Positions 19,919 to 32,126 of a DNA stretch of 64,000 bases are shown here, one piece after another. The position numbers were made by a program, and so were the translations under genes. Within the stretch, counting starts at the first letter, position 1. Every line of letters starts with the position of its first letter. The stretch comes from Phytophthora colocasiae (lineage: Eukaryota; Oomycota; Peronosporomycetes; Peronosporales; Peronosporaceae), in the NCBI GenBank assembly GCA_018806915.1, contig JAGKQI010000099.1, forward strand, positions 186,001 to 250,000, in the 5' to 3' direction. Under the pieces are notes generated by a model that made no database searches, had not been told where the DNA came from, and saw only the letters and a list, made by a program, of their open reading frames with translations.

Positions 19919-21690
19919 TCACATTGACTTAAGGATATGACTGAGGTACCTATATCTAAAATAGTGGAGCGCAATGGAGGTGTCGAAGCCGAATGGAACG
20001 ACGTCGAGTATCATCATCTCGAAGAACATAAGCACAAAGACTCCGCAATTGTAGTTGTCGATTTGCGTCACCCACTCGACTTGTTTGAATCTGTAGCGCT
20101 TGGGGGACGGTGGCTGCGGAAGAAACGGCAGCAATTCATCGTGCACAAAGCTTCTCAGCGAGAGGAATCTGTCTCCTGTCAATTGAGGGTCGAATTTGGT
20201 AATAGTGAGTTCGTTTAAGTCAATAGCGGTGGCAAACCAGTGATCTTCACATAACAGAATAACAGCGAACAACCACACTCGTTTTGAAGAATCTTCCACA
20301 GCGGAGTTGCTCCACAGCTTCACGCTTTCTACGGCAGCTCGAAGGTCGGCCAAAACATTAGTCTCAGGAATGAACTCTTTGTCCACTACAGGAAGTCTCA
20401 TCATGTACGAGGGCAAGAAAAAAACTGATGTTCTTCGTCGTAGATTTTGGCGAGCGCAGTTAGAGCTAGGTCAAAACATGATAGCTCCACTAGGGACCGG
20501 TCTCGCAGTGTCGTCGCCCAGAAATATTTATCGAGAACGTCCAGATCTTCGAGACGGCTGATACAATCGTCTGGGTAAAGCAATCCCATCCTCCAGCTAT
20601 CGTCAGGGTTCCAGCTTGACAAGTCCACTCTCAGAATCCACCTAATAGTCTCACGGATGTCGTTAAAATGCTGGACGGCTACGTGCCACGCGGACATAGC
20701 AGTAAGCATCTCGACGCTGTAACCCCCTGTTTTAACGGAAATTGCGAGCGGCGGCATTCTTACTTCGTGGTCAGAGAACAAATTGTTCTGGAACCATGCG
20801 ACTTGGGTCTGGCACGACTGGATCCTTTGTTTGGGTAATACCGAGCGAATTATGGTAGGATCCGTGCATGGCATTTTTCTTCTCTCTGCCACTACGATTT
20901 TTGTTGAGCGAGTTTGGTTCAAAACAGGCATCCCCAGCAGAGTATTGCGGTCCTTGTAACGTAATGCCTTATTGCGTGCGGACAGCACCTTCTCCATAGA
21001 TGGTATTGCGCCGGCAGCCACTGCTTCAACCAACCTCGACGTTTGTTTAAGAACATCTTTGTGAGCCTGTTTTCTAGCTTTTTTGGCAGCCTTCACCTGC
21101 CTAGACTTGTTTTTAGACGGCGCTTTCTTCCAACTGGGTAGTGGCTTCCTCTGACTGTCATCATCGGAGGCCAAGGTGTATGTGCCTGCGTGCTCGCCCT
21201 GCCGGTCATTTGCTGCAGGTACCGTGGGCACAGCCTTGGGTTGTGCTTCGGCATTGAACTGTACAGCATCCAGCGAGTGCACCTCGGTAGCCTCATCGCT
21301 AACATCGACAAAGAGTAGGTCGATACTTGAGTCCCCAGACTTGACTACAGTCTCAGACTGTGTACTGGTTTCCAACCGTGTACTATTCATGCGTTCTCCC
21401 ACCGTATCCGCTGCGGCATTCCTGAGAGAATTACGGGCTTCCTGTGCAGTGGGCAGAGGCCGATTCGCACCGCATCCAAAACCTTCTCCAGCTCCACCCG
21501 CAGCTTCCCGTGAGCTTCAGTACCCCACGATGCGTCATAATCCGCAAACTGTCGACCAATACTTAGTAACTCGTTGAACTTCTCGTTCTGAAGTTTGGCA
21601 CGCACTGCAGTCTGGCGACGGATCTTCTTGTCTTCATATGGAAAATCAACGGCAGCACCTTTGGCTGATTGTAGCTTCTTGAAGTTTTTC
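19919..21690 (-). pseudogene. Ulp1/C48-type cysteine protease-like gene (MULE-associated), frameshifted
   Basis: Three consecutive minus-strand frames: 21690-21390 (KLQNEKFNELL..), 21402-20401 (334 codons; Lys-rich segment KAAKKARKQAHK, then a folded part) and 20416-19919. The last holds the C48 (SUMO-protease fold) catalytic pattern: His in EDHWFATAIDL, Asp in TKFDPQ, Gln and Cys in QIDNYNCGVFVL. Frameshifts occur at about 21395 and 20405; the overlap at 20401-20416 looks like a single indel. Ulp1-like genes are carried by many Mutator-like elements. The adjacent MULE transposase on the same strand supports that origin. The catalytic triad is intact, but the frame is broken. Confidence 0.75.
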
Positions 21691-22755
21691 AGTAATGAAT
21701 GATGTTTTCAGGAACAAGTTCGCTGCATCCTGTGACCTTCCTGTAGTAAATGATATGGCGACAGGGTAGAAGCCGTGTTACGCGAAAAATGCACGCGCAG
21801 CTCCAATTGTGAGGGTTCATCATATACTCGTTCCTGTATGTCACCATCTTCTGAGGCACTGTACTGCATCATTACGTACGGGCCAGTAGTGTGGTGAAGC
21901 GAACGAGAATTTTTCCCGGAGAGGCGATATCAGCCACGAACCCGAAGAGAGCCGGAACAAGCGACAGGGGGGGGACCTGTGATCCCCAGATCTGAGTCGA
22001 ATCAGACAAAGGTACGATGGGTCCCGCCGAGGAACAGGCAACGGAGACACCGGCGGAAGTTCAAGTGGAGCGATGTTCGTCGGTGATCCGAGTTCTACCG
22101 GAGGAAGAATGGGGAGATCAAGGGTGTTCTCGCGCGATCGGCGATGACGGGGTCCACAGTGAGCACGATCGGCTCACCCCGGCGCCCCGAAGCCTTCTAA
22201 CAGCATGATCCTGCTTCCCCGAGCGGCGACGGAGCGGGATCACGCAGTGATCCTCTCTCGTTTTAGTACGAGATCAGCTCCGGATCAGGTTCAGCCCCAG
22301 GCACGACGCGGACCCTTCCGGTGGCCTGATCCGGATTCTCCGAACGACTACCATCTAGTGAACTATCCTTTAAGTGCATACACCGGATCGGAAGGAATTG
22401 GTTGTTTAGCCTAAGGATCCCGTCGAATCTCGCCCCCCTCAAGACCCCCGTTATCGGAAGCGGAAAACAACGGAAAGGAAGGGACTGAATCCCGAACATT
22501 GGACTATTGGAAGACCTGGATCAAGAACCAGGCGCCCGGATCAAGGCTCGAGAACTCGCCTACGACCGGGATCAAGTACCCCGAGGTGGAGTGAAGAACT
22601 TCCACGCCTCCTCAAACCCCTGCGTCACCCAAGACCTTCTTCCGACCTACAAGACACCTTCAGAAGTCACCTGGAAGAGCGTAACCCGCCTACCGACGGG
22701 TACACAAGGTGAAACTACACACAGCTAGATCACGGATCATCGGGGGACACCCTCC
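21691..22755. other. Unassigned segment between the Ulp1-like gene and the MULE transposase
   Basis: G/C-rich with frequent GGATC. Short ORFs (22017-22208, 22205-22414, 22507-22728 plus) have no recognisable motif. WKTWIKNQAPGSRL-like reading around 22510 hints at a decayed retroelement gag or LTR inserted in the MULE, but I cannot support it firmly. Confidence 0.35.
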
Positions 22756-25007
22756 GTTAGTCGGTGTCTGGGCGCAAGTGGTGATCGGGACCTGCCTTAA
22801 CGAGATTTTGGCAGATCCGCTCCACCACAGTAGGATAGTATCGGAACTGGGTAGTTGACTGAAGGGCGAAATCATACTGCTGCTTAATGAGCTCCACGGC
22901 GTGCCTCGATACGGTGTTCTGCAGAGTCATTCCGCTGCCAAATTTTCTCGTTCACTGTTTGCCAGAACAAGATTGCCACGACACAGTCATCGAGTGCGGT
23001 GGAACGGTTAACCAGAGTCTTCAGTTTCTGCCAGCTGGATTCCAAGCGGTTGTTAGTCTGATTGCCCATGTGTGGAACATTTCCACGGTAATGGAGCTCC
23101 ACCGCTTCTTGCAACTCGTCCAGTTGCGATCGAAGTAGTCGAACCACAATTGAATCTTGCCATTGGTGCGCAGCACCACTTTCATGATAGCGATGGTGTC
23201 TTCATAGACTTCTTCCGAAGGAGCGCTCACCAGCAACTGAATAAGTCGTTTCATTTATTTCTTCGTGTACACATCCAAATTGTATTTCTCCTTCGCCACC
23301 TCCTCTTGCAGATACTTCACCACGTGAAAATGGCAAAACAAAATGCGAACAGCAGGAAACTTCTCCTCCAGGACCGAGATCTCTGTGAAATCCTTGTCCA
23401 CTATAACCACAGCCACAGAATCGTACAATGGATTGTTCTCTTTGAACTGAGTACATGCTAGTCGTAAAGTTTCCTTCCTTTCGTTTTCAAGGAGACGGTG
23501 CTGCATACACGTAAATCCCACGGTTAAACAGTGCCCGAAAAAGTTACCCAGTCTAAGACTGGTACACAACCACAGATGTTACCTGAACGTGCTGCCCTTT
23601 TCCCACAGCGTCGTGAATCATGAAGCTGAACAACTTGTAGCGGGAGGAATTGGTGTCGTGGCGTCAATAAGCAACACTTCAGGAAAATTGGCACACATCT
23701 GGCGCATATGTGAAGTCTGGATGTAGATGCACTTGACCACATCCTGTGGCAGAAAATAACGCGTTACCATTACATAAAATCTAATTGTCAAGCACTTCAA
23801 ACCTCTTCGTTCGAAAACACCCACGTTCCCGGGCTTACCCGTGAAGTCCTCTAGGATAGCGCGGACCCTCTCCTCCACCGTTGGAAAACTGTACAACTCC
23901 ATCGTCAGCTTGGCCACTAAATTGTGGATGTCCTTCATAGATGGATCCACGGAAGAGTTCTCCCTGATGTACTCAAGTATTTTTTTCCTGTTTGCATCTG
24001 CCCGGTGGAGTGTACGAACCCCACACAGCACCTCTTGATCCGAGACTCGGCGAGCTTCGTGGTAGTGCTCGTACACATCGCGGTTCACCTCGTGATTGTG
24101 CTTTGTTATTTGCTTCGTAACGACGATCTCCCATCCGTCTGCCTCCCTCACACAGGCATTAATCTACTCAACCTTTAGTATTTAATTCGAATGAAAAGCA
24201 GCAAAATGACATCCGCACCTGGGCAGGGCAGCCGATCTTCCGTGAATGCTGATGGGTGCGTTTACAGCGACTTCTGGTTCGTCTAGGGCTGCCGTGGTGT
24301 GTGCAGACGAACGTTTTGTTGTAATACACGAACTGCTCGGGGATTTTGTTGCCTGGATTGGTACTGTTCGCGATGCGCGTATTCCGTGTTCCAACAGGAG
24401 TGGCAGTACGCACAGAGTACACCTACGCCAAATGCAACAAACAGAGTTCGAAAGTTAATAAAACTTGTACACAGTACGAGACTGGAAGGCGGTCCCGGGT
24501 TGAAGAATTACCTGGAAAGTCCTCTTACCGTAGCTTCCCAGGTATTGTTCTAGCTCTTCCCAACTTTCGAACACCTTCACATCCAGCGCAGGAACGCTCA
24601 CGTTCTCGTCACGGGGAGATATGTGCCAGGTGTTATCTGTTTCGCTATCCGAGTTGGATGAAGAGTGTCGTGTTGATCTCAATGAGCGGTCCTTCGCTTC
24701 GGCCTCTTTTCTTGCGCGCACGCGGACGAGAACTCCGTGCCTTTCGCTTCTTTTGAGTTCGCGACGACGATGAAACGGGGCTTTCCGAGTCACTTTCGCC
24801 TCCTTCCCTGGTTGACGAGGCGGATTCTTCGTCTGCTGAGCTGTCACTGGGTGGCGACGAGTATTCTTCATCATGGGAGCTATACTCCACTTCCGCTGGT
24901 CTACGAGAATGTCCCCGATGCTGTCGTGAAGGCATGTCGGTGTCGGCGTCGGGTATGCGTTCAACGGGGGGGGGGGTTGAAATGAGAACCGGGTGGATCT
25001 CAGCCAC
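22756..25007 (-). pseudogene. MULE (Mutator-like) transposase, multiply frameshifted
   Basis: DDE transposase remnant reading from 25007 down. The N-terminus is acidic and Ser-rich. At about 24590-24530 the FESWEELEQYLGSYGKRTFQ block appears. A basic/Cys-His segment follows (24400-24180: FVCTHHG, HQHSRKIGCPAQVR). DDE blocks follow: SHMRQMCANFPEVLLIDAT (first Asp, about 23660), VVIVDKDFTE (second Asp, about 23400), ILFCHFHVVKYLQEE (about 23335), and NQTNNRLESSWQKLK (about 23050). The C-terminus (LIKQQYDFALQST) is at about 22880-22790. At least five frame changes, one at the G run 24966-24975. Non-functional. Same strand as the Ulp1-like gene. Confidence 0.85.
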
Positions 25008-25218
25008 AGGCTTGGATCGTCAGAAAGGCTGCACCATCTGCGTGGATAGGGGATACAGGTCCCACAGTGGGCTAAAATCGCCCCTTTAAATTACTGTGTC
25101 CGTAGACACTTTCAACAACCACCACACAAAACAACCACCACACGAAACAACTACACAAGTAAACCACCAGTCTCAGCTCGTAGTCGATCGTCTCAGGAGC
25201 CACAGATCAGCAGATTGG
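25008..25218. other. Spacer with a short array-like AACAACCACCACACA tract
   Basis: 25105-25155 resembles the CACAAAACAACCACCAC spacer of the tRNA array, so the MULE probably inserted into array DNA. No gene. Confidence 0.4.
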
Positions 25219-26394
25219 ATGGCGCTTGAAAAGTGCGTCACGGTGGCGGCCTATGCCGCGTTAGAAGCCGCTGTAATGGCTGGAGTTGCTGCGGCTCATG
25301 CGGCTGTTTGTACAGTTCGCAACGAGAAGGAGAGTATTTTCACGCTGACGCCACTAGAGTTCGCCTCGATGCTTTCAAACCCTGCGTATTATGGCTAGTT
25401 CCACACGAATCTCAGGTGTGGACAAGCTGCTTTCGTGCGTCTCTGTGCTGTCCTGCGTCGAGATCTGGCGGAGTACGACCTGGATCGCTACGTCAAGGAG
25501 CACGCGTTTGAAGAGAAAGTTGCGTGCTTGTTGTTTTTCCTAGGCTCGCAAGGTGGATATAGAGAAACGTCTGTGGCTTTCGCAATATCAAAGTCATGGG
25601 CCGTGGATTTAATTGACCTGTTCATTAAGTCTCTGAGAAGATCTCTAGGCAAGTATGTCCATTTTCCTCGATGCGAAGAGGAGTGGCGTCGAATCGAAAA
25701 CGCATTTCAAGCAAAGGGCGGGATTCTAGGTGTTGTCGGTGCTATTGATGGGTCGCTCGTCGACATTAACACGTCCAGATGACTTTGAGGGATACTACTG
25801 CCGCAAGATGTTCCCTGCTTTGAACATGCAAGCTGTAGTAGATGACAAGATGCGCTTTATGAGCGTTGAGGTTCGCCCCGGATCGTGGTCCGACCAAAAG
25901 ACGTGGCGTGCTTCCGCACTTGGCTCTAATGCGAGCCAATATTTACCCACAGGAACGCACTTTCTTGGGGACGCTGGGTATGCAATTTGCCCAGCAATTA
26001 TGACACCATTGATGGCGCAGGTCTGACACGTAAGCAGCTTCGTTACAACTATTTGCATTCGAGATCCCGAATGGCGGTAGAGTGCGCGTTCGGGCTTTGG
26101 AAAGGTCGTTTCAGGATAATGAACTGTTGTCTGAACACGAAGAGCGTCGAGAAAGCTGTGGACATTGTCGCCGCGACAATGGTGTTGCATAATATGCTGC
26201 TGGACGTTAACGATGACACAATAGTTGAAGATGATGATGTCGAACAGGACGGCGAAACAACCGGAGGGGGCGATGACAGCACGGATTGCGTTAACTTTGC
26301 TGATTTGACGGCAACTTTTCTTAGAGACATTGGTGCAAGAAAGCGGATTCGCTTGTGCCTTTTACTGAAGCTTTTGAGCGACTTTAAATTCTAG
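25219..26394 (+). pseudogene. PIF/Harbinger (HARBI1-like, DDE_4) transposase, frameshifted
   Basis: Read through four frames: 25219-25398 (N-terminus from ATG 25219), 25435-25782, 25730-26026 and 25987-26394. DDE residues are visible: Asp in VGAIDGSLVDI (about 25745), Asp in HFLGDAGYAI (about 25970), and Glu in SRMAVECAFGLWKGRFR (about 26085). These match the PIF/Harbinger nuclease. Frame changes at about 25400, 25775 and 26020. It ends about 50 nt before the end of the convergent Myb-like gene. Confidence 0.85.
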
Positions 26395-26445
26395 CTATAT
26401 TGATGCATTGCATCCAACAGTTCTCGGATATTCTCGTTCTGCACC

Positions 26446-27386
26446 TTAAGCTGCTCGCTCTGGGCCTGAATTTGTAGCAGAAGATGTGTGTGCAAGCTCG
26501 GTTTGCTGCCGAAACACTTCTGTTTGCTGTTGCACCGCAGCAGCAAGTCCATCTCCCCCACCGCTTTGTGCTGTTGCGAGTCCCTTGCCTAAAGCTTCTA
26601 AGCTTTCACAAAACCCCTTCGCAACTGCACTCAGGCCTGCCTCCACGCAGTCACCTTGGGTGCGCTTGACACGCTTGGTTGAAGGCTCGCTTGTCGCGGA
26701 AATTGTGCGCTGTGCCCTGGTTCCTGTAGGAGTAGTTGCATCAGAGACGCCGGATACAGCAATGGTGTCGGGGTCCTCTGTGCTTAGATGCGGCCGGTTG
26801 TCCATTCCTGTTGCTCCCCCCCCCCCAATAATCCTTCATCGTTGAGTAGTGCTTTGGGCGACGGAGAGGACCACCATTTCCAGTGAGGCCCTCGTCCGAC
26901 CGGGCTGATGCCCATTTCTGCTTCATGTTTTTCATCTGCACGTATTAATGGTCCAACAGTTAGTGTGTCTGCAGCAGATTAGTTTTCACTGAATACGTAC
27001 TTTACCTTAGCCTGACACTGTTGGTCTGTGAACACTTTGCCTTGGTTCACCGACAGCGTTCTTTGGGCTTGAGCCCAATCTAAGCAAAAGTCATCATGGC
27101 CCTGCTCTGCTATCTCACCTTCCTTTCACTAAGGACCGTAAAAGCTTCTAGTTTTGGAGATGCTAGCACTGACCACGCAAACTTGATGCGCTTTGTATCT
27201 TTCGTGTTCTTGAAGCGAGCAGCCAGATCCTTGTAGCGAAGGCGGAAGAGCTCTTCGACATCTGCGCTTCCAGCTGGCCGTCGACTTTGTCGCCGTCGCC
27301 GTGGTAGCTACCCCTTGGCTTGCGCCTGCTAAGGGAGCTCTGGTGGGTGCTAGTCCTCCCGGCACAGCTGCATCACTGTCACTCAT
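26446..27386 (-). pseudogene. Harbinger-associated Myb/SANT-like protein, frameshifted
   Basis: PIF/Harbinger elements carry a second gene for a Myb-like DNA-binding partner that brings the transposase to the DNA (family knowledge). Here, from ATG at 27386, an N-terminal Ala/Thr-rich part is followed, after a frame change near 27260, by DVEELFRLRYKDLAARFKNT (SANT-like helices). A C-terminal part at 26805-26446 contains VKRTQGD and a Gln-rich end. The middle (26850-27130) is decayed, with a run of C at 26817-26826. Tail-to-tail with the transposase. Confidence 0.6.
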
Positions 27387-27570
27387 GCGTTCACCTTCAG
27401 CGCTCCGTGCTTGACGGAAAGGAACTGCGCTCCACTCAAGCGGCGCAGAACTTGAGGTGAGAAGAAGTGGGTGGTGTCTGGAATGTGTGTGTAAGCACAC
27501 AACTGAAGGCGAAGACGATCTGGACAATCGACCACATCAGATTAGGTTTAGGCTAGTGAAGACGATCAAA

Positions 27571-27620
27571 GTCGAAACGAGCGTTCCCCGACCACGCCCT
27601 AACCATTAGAACAACGGCGC
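27571..27620 (-). pseudogene. tRNA-Gly(CCC-type) remnant, truncated
   Basis: About 50 nt. The anticodon arm is lost; part of the T arm and the 5' half (CCATTAGAACAACGGCGC on the plus strand) remain. Marks the array edge against the Harbinger element. Confidence 0.6.
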
Positions 27621-28000
27621 GCCAGACATCTCCAATGTTCGCCCACAAAAAGCACAACCCTAAAAGACATACGAAAACAACCCAAAACGACCAAAACCAC
27701 CAAAACCACCAAAAACCACCAAAACGACTCGCAAAAAAAAACACCAGAAACACCAACCTGCAACGCGTACACTGTAAAAGTCCTCGAGCAACTCCTCACA
27801 CGGCATGCCCACAACACGCACTTGACGGACCAATAGTAGCACGCAACAGTAGTGTTCGTACATGTCCTCCAGTTTAACAGAGAGGTATCAGTCAGATGAG
27901 GTGGTGGCCTGGTCCGCAGGTCGAAGTGCATGAGTCCATTGAATAAAGGTGCGTGTAGCGCGAAAGAGAGTGGTGGGCCGAGCCACAGCTGGCAAAAGTT

Positions 28001-28071
28001 GCGCCGTCGGGGAATCGAACCCCGACCTCATCCTTGGAAGGGATGAATCCTAACCATTAGACCAACGGTGC
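28001..28071 (-). tRNA. tRNA-Gly(UCC)
   Basis: 71 nt, reference UCC copy. Anticodon stem CATCC/GGATG with loop CTTCCAA (anticodon TCC, reads GGA). D arm GTCTAATGGTTAGGAT, T arm CGGGG-TTCGATT-CCCCG, discriminator A. TTTT terminator 3 nt after the discriminator. The acceptor stem has an A3-C70 mismatch, present in every UCC copy. Confidence 0.95.
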
Positions 28072-28899
28072 AGTCATTCATTACAAAAACACACATACGC
28101 CCACAAAAAAAAACACACACATACTCACACAAAACAAACACACACATACTCACACAAAACAAACACACACATACTCACACAAAACATCCACCACACAAAA
28201 CAACCCACGACGACGCCATTCTGCGCTTTCGACCTTTCGACCTTTCGACCTTTCGACCTTTCGACCCTGCTCGCAACTCTTTCGTTGATTGGTGTACACC
28301 TATCACATCGGCTCTCATGAATCACACATAGCCTTCGGACACAAACATATATCACATTCACACCATCACTAGACGATGAAGACGAGAAACTGCGTTCGTG
28401 GAAATCGATTTGATGGAAGAGCGTGGTCACTTTGATGTCGAACAGGCAATCGTTTTGACGAGTATCAATTGCATCGCACAACTAGCAGCTCGACCTGGAT
28501 ATCACTTGACTTGCCACGCTTTGCCGCAGTCACTTTTTCCTAAAGTGACAGAGACATGCTTGCCAGCGTACCACAGGCTAGTGGACCAAAATGAATCCAC
28601 ACCACAACCCTATCGGCGCAGATTCAACTCTGTCTAGCCCTTCGTATTGCTAGCATCGACATTGAAGTCCCACCAGCAGGTCCAAATAGACTGTGAAGTG
28701 TCAGTTGGCTAGATCAAGACGAACGATGATGTTCAGTGGTTTTGGTCTATTGACTTGCTGCCAAGGCTGTTGGTTGGTGTGCAAGAGGTCATTCTTGACC
28801 CACTCCGCAACTGAGCACCCTGTTTCAGCTTACACGAAACGTGAAAAGGTAAAAGTGACAAAGTGACAAAAGGTGCTCTGAAAAGGAACAAGTGGGCGT

Positions 28900-28970
28900 G
28901 CGCCGCCGGGGAATCGAACCCCGACCTCATCCGTGGGAGGGATGAATCCTAATCATTAGACCAACGGCGC
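28900..28970 (-). tRNA. tRNA-Gly(CCC)
   Basis: 71 nt, reference CCC copy. Anticodon loop CTCCCAC (anticodon CCC, reads GGG), D arm GTCTAATGATTAGGAT, T arm as in the UCC type. Acceptor GCGCCGT/GCGGCGC fully paired with one G-U at 7-66. Discriminator A; TTTT about 20 nt downstream. Confidence 0.95.
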
Positions 28971-29360
28971 GCCAGACATCTCCAATGTTCGCCCACAACA
29001 AACACCCACAAAACCACAACCCTAAAAAGACATACGAAAACAACCCAAAACGACCAAAACCACCAAAACCACCAAAACCACCAAAACCACCAAAAACCAC
29101 CAAAACGACTCGCAAAAAAAACACCAGAAACACCAACCTGCAACGCGTACACTGTAAAAGTCCTCGAGCAACTCCTCACACGGCATGCCCACAACACGCA
29201 CTTGACGGACCAATAGTAGCACGCAACAGTAGTGTTCGTACATGTCCTCCAGTTTAACAGGGAGGTATCAGTCAGATGAGGTGGTGGCCTTACACAAAAC
29301 GTGAAAAGGTAAAAGTGACAAAGTGACAAAAGGTGCTCTGAAAAGGAACAAGTAAGGCGT

Positions 29361-29431
29361 GCGCCGCCGGGAAATCGAACCCCGACCTCATCCGTGGGAG
29401 GGATGAATCCTAATCATTAGACCAACGGCGC
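29361..29431 (-). tRNA. tRNA-Gly(CCC)
   Basis: Copy in a 0.45-kb unit. One substitution in the T stem turns G53-C61 into G-U, so folding should hold. Confidence 0.9.
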
Positions 29432-29811
29432 GCCAGACATCTCCAATGTTCGCCCACAACAAACACCCACAAAACCACAACCCTAAAAGACATACGAAAA
29501 CAACCCAAAACGACCAAAACCACCAAAACCACCAAAACCACCAAAACCCACCAAAACGACTCGCAAAAAAAACACCAGAAACACCAACCTGCAACGCGTA
29601 CACTGTAAAAGTCCTCGAGCAACTCCTCACACGGCATGCCCACAACACGCACTTGACGGACCAATAGTAGCACGCAACAGTAGTGTTCGTACATGTCCTC
29701 CAGTTTAACAGGGAGGTATCAGTCAGATGAGGTGGTGGCCTTACACAAAACGTGAAAAGGTAAAAGTGACAAAGTGACAAAAGGTGCTCTGAAAAGGAAC
29801 AAGTAAGGCGT

Positions 29812-29882
29812 GCGCCGCCGGGGAATCGAACCCCGACCTCATCCGTGGGAGGGATGAATCCTAATCATTAGACCAACGGCGC
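29812..29882 (-). tRNA. tRNA-Gly(CCC)
   Basis: Intact, in a 0.45-kb CCC-only unit. Confidence 0.95.
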
Positions 29883-30262
29883 GCCAGACATCTCCAATGT
29901 TCGCCCACAACAAACACCCACAAAACCACAACCCTAAAAGACATACGAAAACAACCCAAAACGACCAAAACCACCAAAACCACCAAAACCACCAAAACCC
30001 ACCAAAACGACTCGCAAAAAAAACACCAGAAACACCAACCTGCAACGCGTACACTGTAAAAGTCCTCGAGCAACTCCTCACACGGCATGCCCACAACACG
30101 CACTTGACGGACCAATAGTAGCACGCAACAGTAGTGTTCGTACATGTCCTCCAGTTTAACAGGGAGGTATCAGTCAGATGAGGTGGTGGCCTTACACAAA
30201 ACGTGAAAAGGTAAAAGTGACAAAGTGACAAAAGGTGCTCTGAAAAGGAACAAGTAAGGCGT

Positions 30263-30333
30263 GCGCCGCCGGGGAATCGAACCCCGACCTCATCCGTGGG
30301 AGGGATGAATCCTAATCATTAGACCAACGGCGC
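30263..30333 (-). tRNA. tRNA-Gly(CCC)
   Basis: Intact; 451 bp from the previous copy. Confidence 0.95.
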
Positions 30334-30714
30334 GCCAGACATCTCCAATGTTCGCCCACAACAAACACCCACAAAACCACAACCCTAAAAGACATACGAA
30401 AACAACCCAAAACGACCAAAACCACCAAAACCACCAAAACCACCAAAAACCACCAAAACGACTCGCAAAAAAAAACACCAGAAACACCAACCTGCAACGC
30501 GTACACTGTAAAAGTCCTCGAGCAACTCCTCACACGGCATGCCCACAACACGCACTTGACGGACCAATAGTAGCACGCAACAGTAGTGTTCGTACATGTC
30601 CTCCAGTTTAACAGGGAGGTATCAGTCAGATGAGGTGGTGGCCTTACACAAAACGTGAAAAGGTAAAAGTGACAAAGTGACAAAAGGTGCTCTGAAAAGG
30701 AACAAGTAAGGCGT

Positions 30715-30785
30715 GCGCCGCCGGGGAATCGAACCCCGACCTCATCCGTGGGAGGGATGAATCCTAATCATTAGACCAACGGCGC
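30715..30785 (-). tRNA. tRNA-Gly(CCC)
   Basis: Intact; last of the short-unit series, followed by a full unit. Confidence 0.95.
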
Positions 30786-31181
30786 GCCAGACATCTCCAA
30801 TGTTCGCCCACAACAAACACCCACAAAACCACAACCCTAAAAGACATACGAAAACAACCCAAAACGACCAAAACCACCAAAACCACCAAAACCACCAAAA
30901 CCACCAAAACGACTCGCAAAAACACCAGAAACACCAACCTGCAACGCGTACACTGTAAAAGTCCTCGAGCAACTCCTCACACGGCATGCCCACAACACGC
31001 ACTTGACGGACCAATAGTAGCACGCAACAGTAGTGTTCGTACATGTCCTCCAGTTTAACAGAGAGGTATCAGTCAGATGAGGTGGTGGCCTGGTCCGCAG
31101 GTCGAAGTGCATGAGTCCATTGAATAAAGGTGCGTGTAGCGCGAAAGAGAGTGGTGGGCCGAGCCACAGCTGGCAAAAGTT

Positions 31182-31252
31182 GCGCCGTCGGGGAATCGAA
31201 CCCCGACCTCATCCTTGGAAGGGATGAATCCTAACCATTAGACCAACGGTGC
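31182..31252 (-). tRNA. tRNA-Gly(UCC)
   Basis: Intact, same sequence as 28001-28071. Confidence 0.95.
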
Positions 31253-32056
31253 AGTCATTCATTACAAACACACACATACGCCCACAAAAAAAACACACAC
31301 ACATACTCACACAAAACAACCACCACACAAAACAACCCACGACGACGCCATTCTGCGCTTTCGACCTTTCGACCTTTCGACCTTTCGACCTTTCGACCTT
31401 TCGACCTTTCGACCTTTCGACCCTGCTCGCAACTCTTTCGTTGATTGGTGTACACCTATCACATCGGCTCTCATGAATCACACATAGCCTTCGGACACAA
31501 ACATATATCACATTCACACCATCACTAGACGATGAAGACGAGAAACTGCGTTCGTGGAAATCGATTTGATGGAAGAGCGTGGTCACTTTGATGTCGAACA
31601 GGCAATCGTTTTGACGAGTATCAATTGCATCGCACAACTAGCAGCTCGACCTGGATATCACTTGACTTGCCACGCTTTGCCGCAGTCACTTTTTCCTAAA
31701 GTGACAGAGACATGCTTGCCAGCGTACCACAGGCTAGTGAACCAAGGTGAATTCACACCACAACCCTATCGGCGCAGATTCAACTCTGTCTAGCCCTTCG
31801 TATTGCTAGCATCGACATTGAAGTCCCACCAGCAGGTCCAAATAGACTGTGAAGTGTCAGTTGGCTAGATCAAGACGAACGATGATGTTCAGTGGTTTTG
31901 GTCTATTGACTTGCTACCAAGGCTGTTGGTTGGTGTGCAAGAGGTCATTCTTGACCCACTCCGCAACTGAGCACCCTGTTTCAGCTTACACAAAACGTGA
32001 AAAGGTAAAAGTGACAAAGTGACAAAAGGTGCTCTGAAAAGGAACAAGTAAGGCGT

Positions 32057-32126
32057 GCGCCGCCGGGGAATCGAACCCCGACCTCATCCGTGGAGGGATG
32101 AATCCTAATCATTAGACCAACGGCGC
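32057..32126 (-). pseudogene. tRNA-Gly(CCC) with anticodon-loop deletion
   Basis: 70 nt. One base is deleted within the anticodon loop (CTCCAC, 6 nt), so the anticodon is no longer a clean CCC. Confidence 0.8.

Noticed and set aside
21841..22728. Short ORFs in the G/C-rich segment between the MULE genes
   Set aside because: No conserved motif, all short and in different frames; left as an unassigned segment.
28225..28265. CTTTCGACC tract considered as a CRISPR-like array
   Set aside because: Pure short tandem repeat with no spacers, in a eukaryotic context.
31500..31640. Possible snoRNA or other small RNA in the unit spacer (GATGAAG motif region)
   Set aside because: No complete C/D box pair, snRNA or 5S motif could be recognised on either strand.
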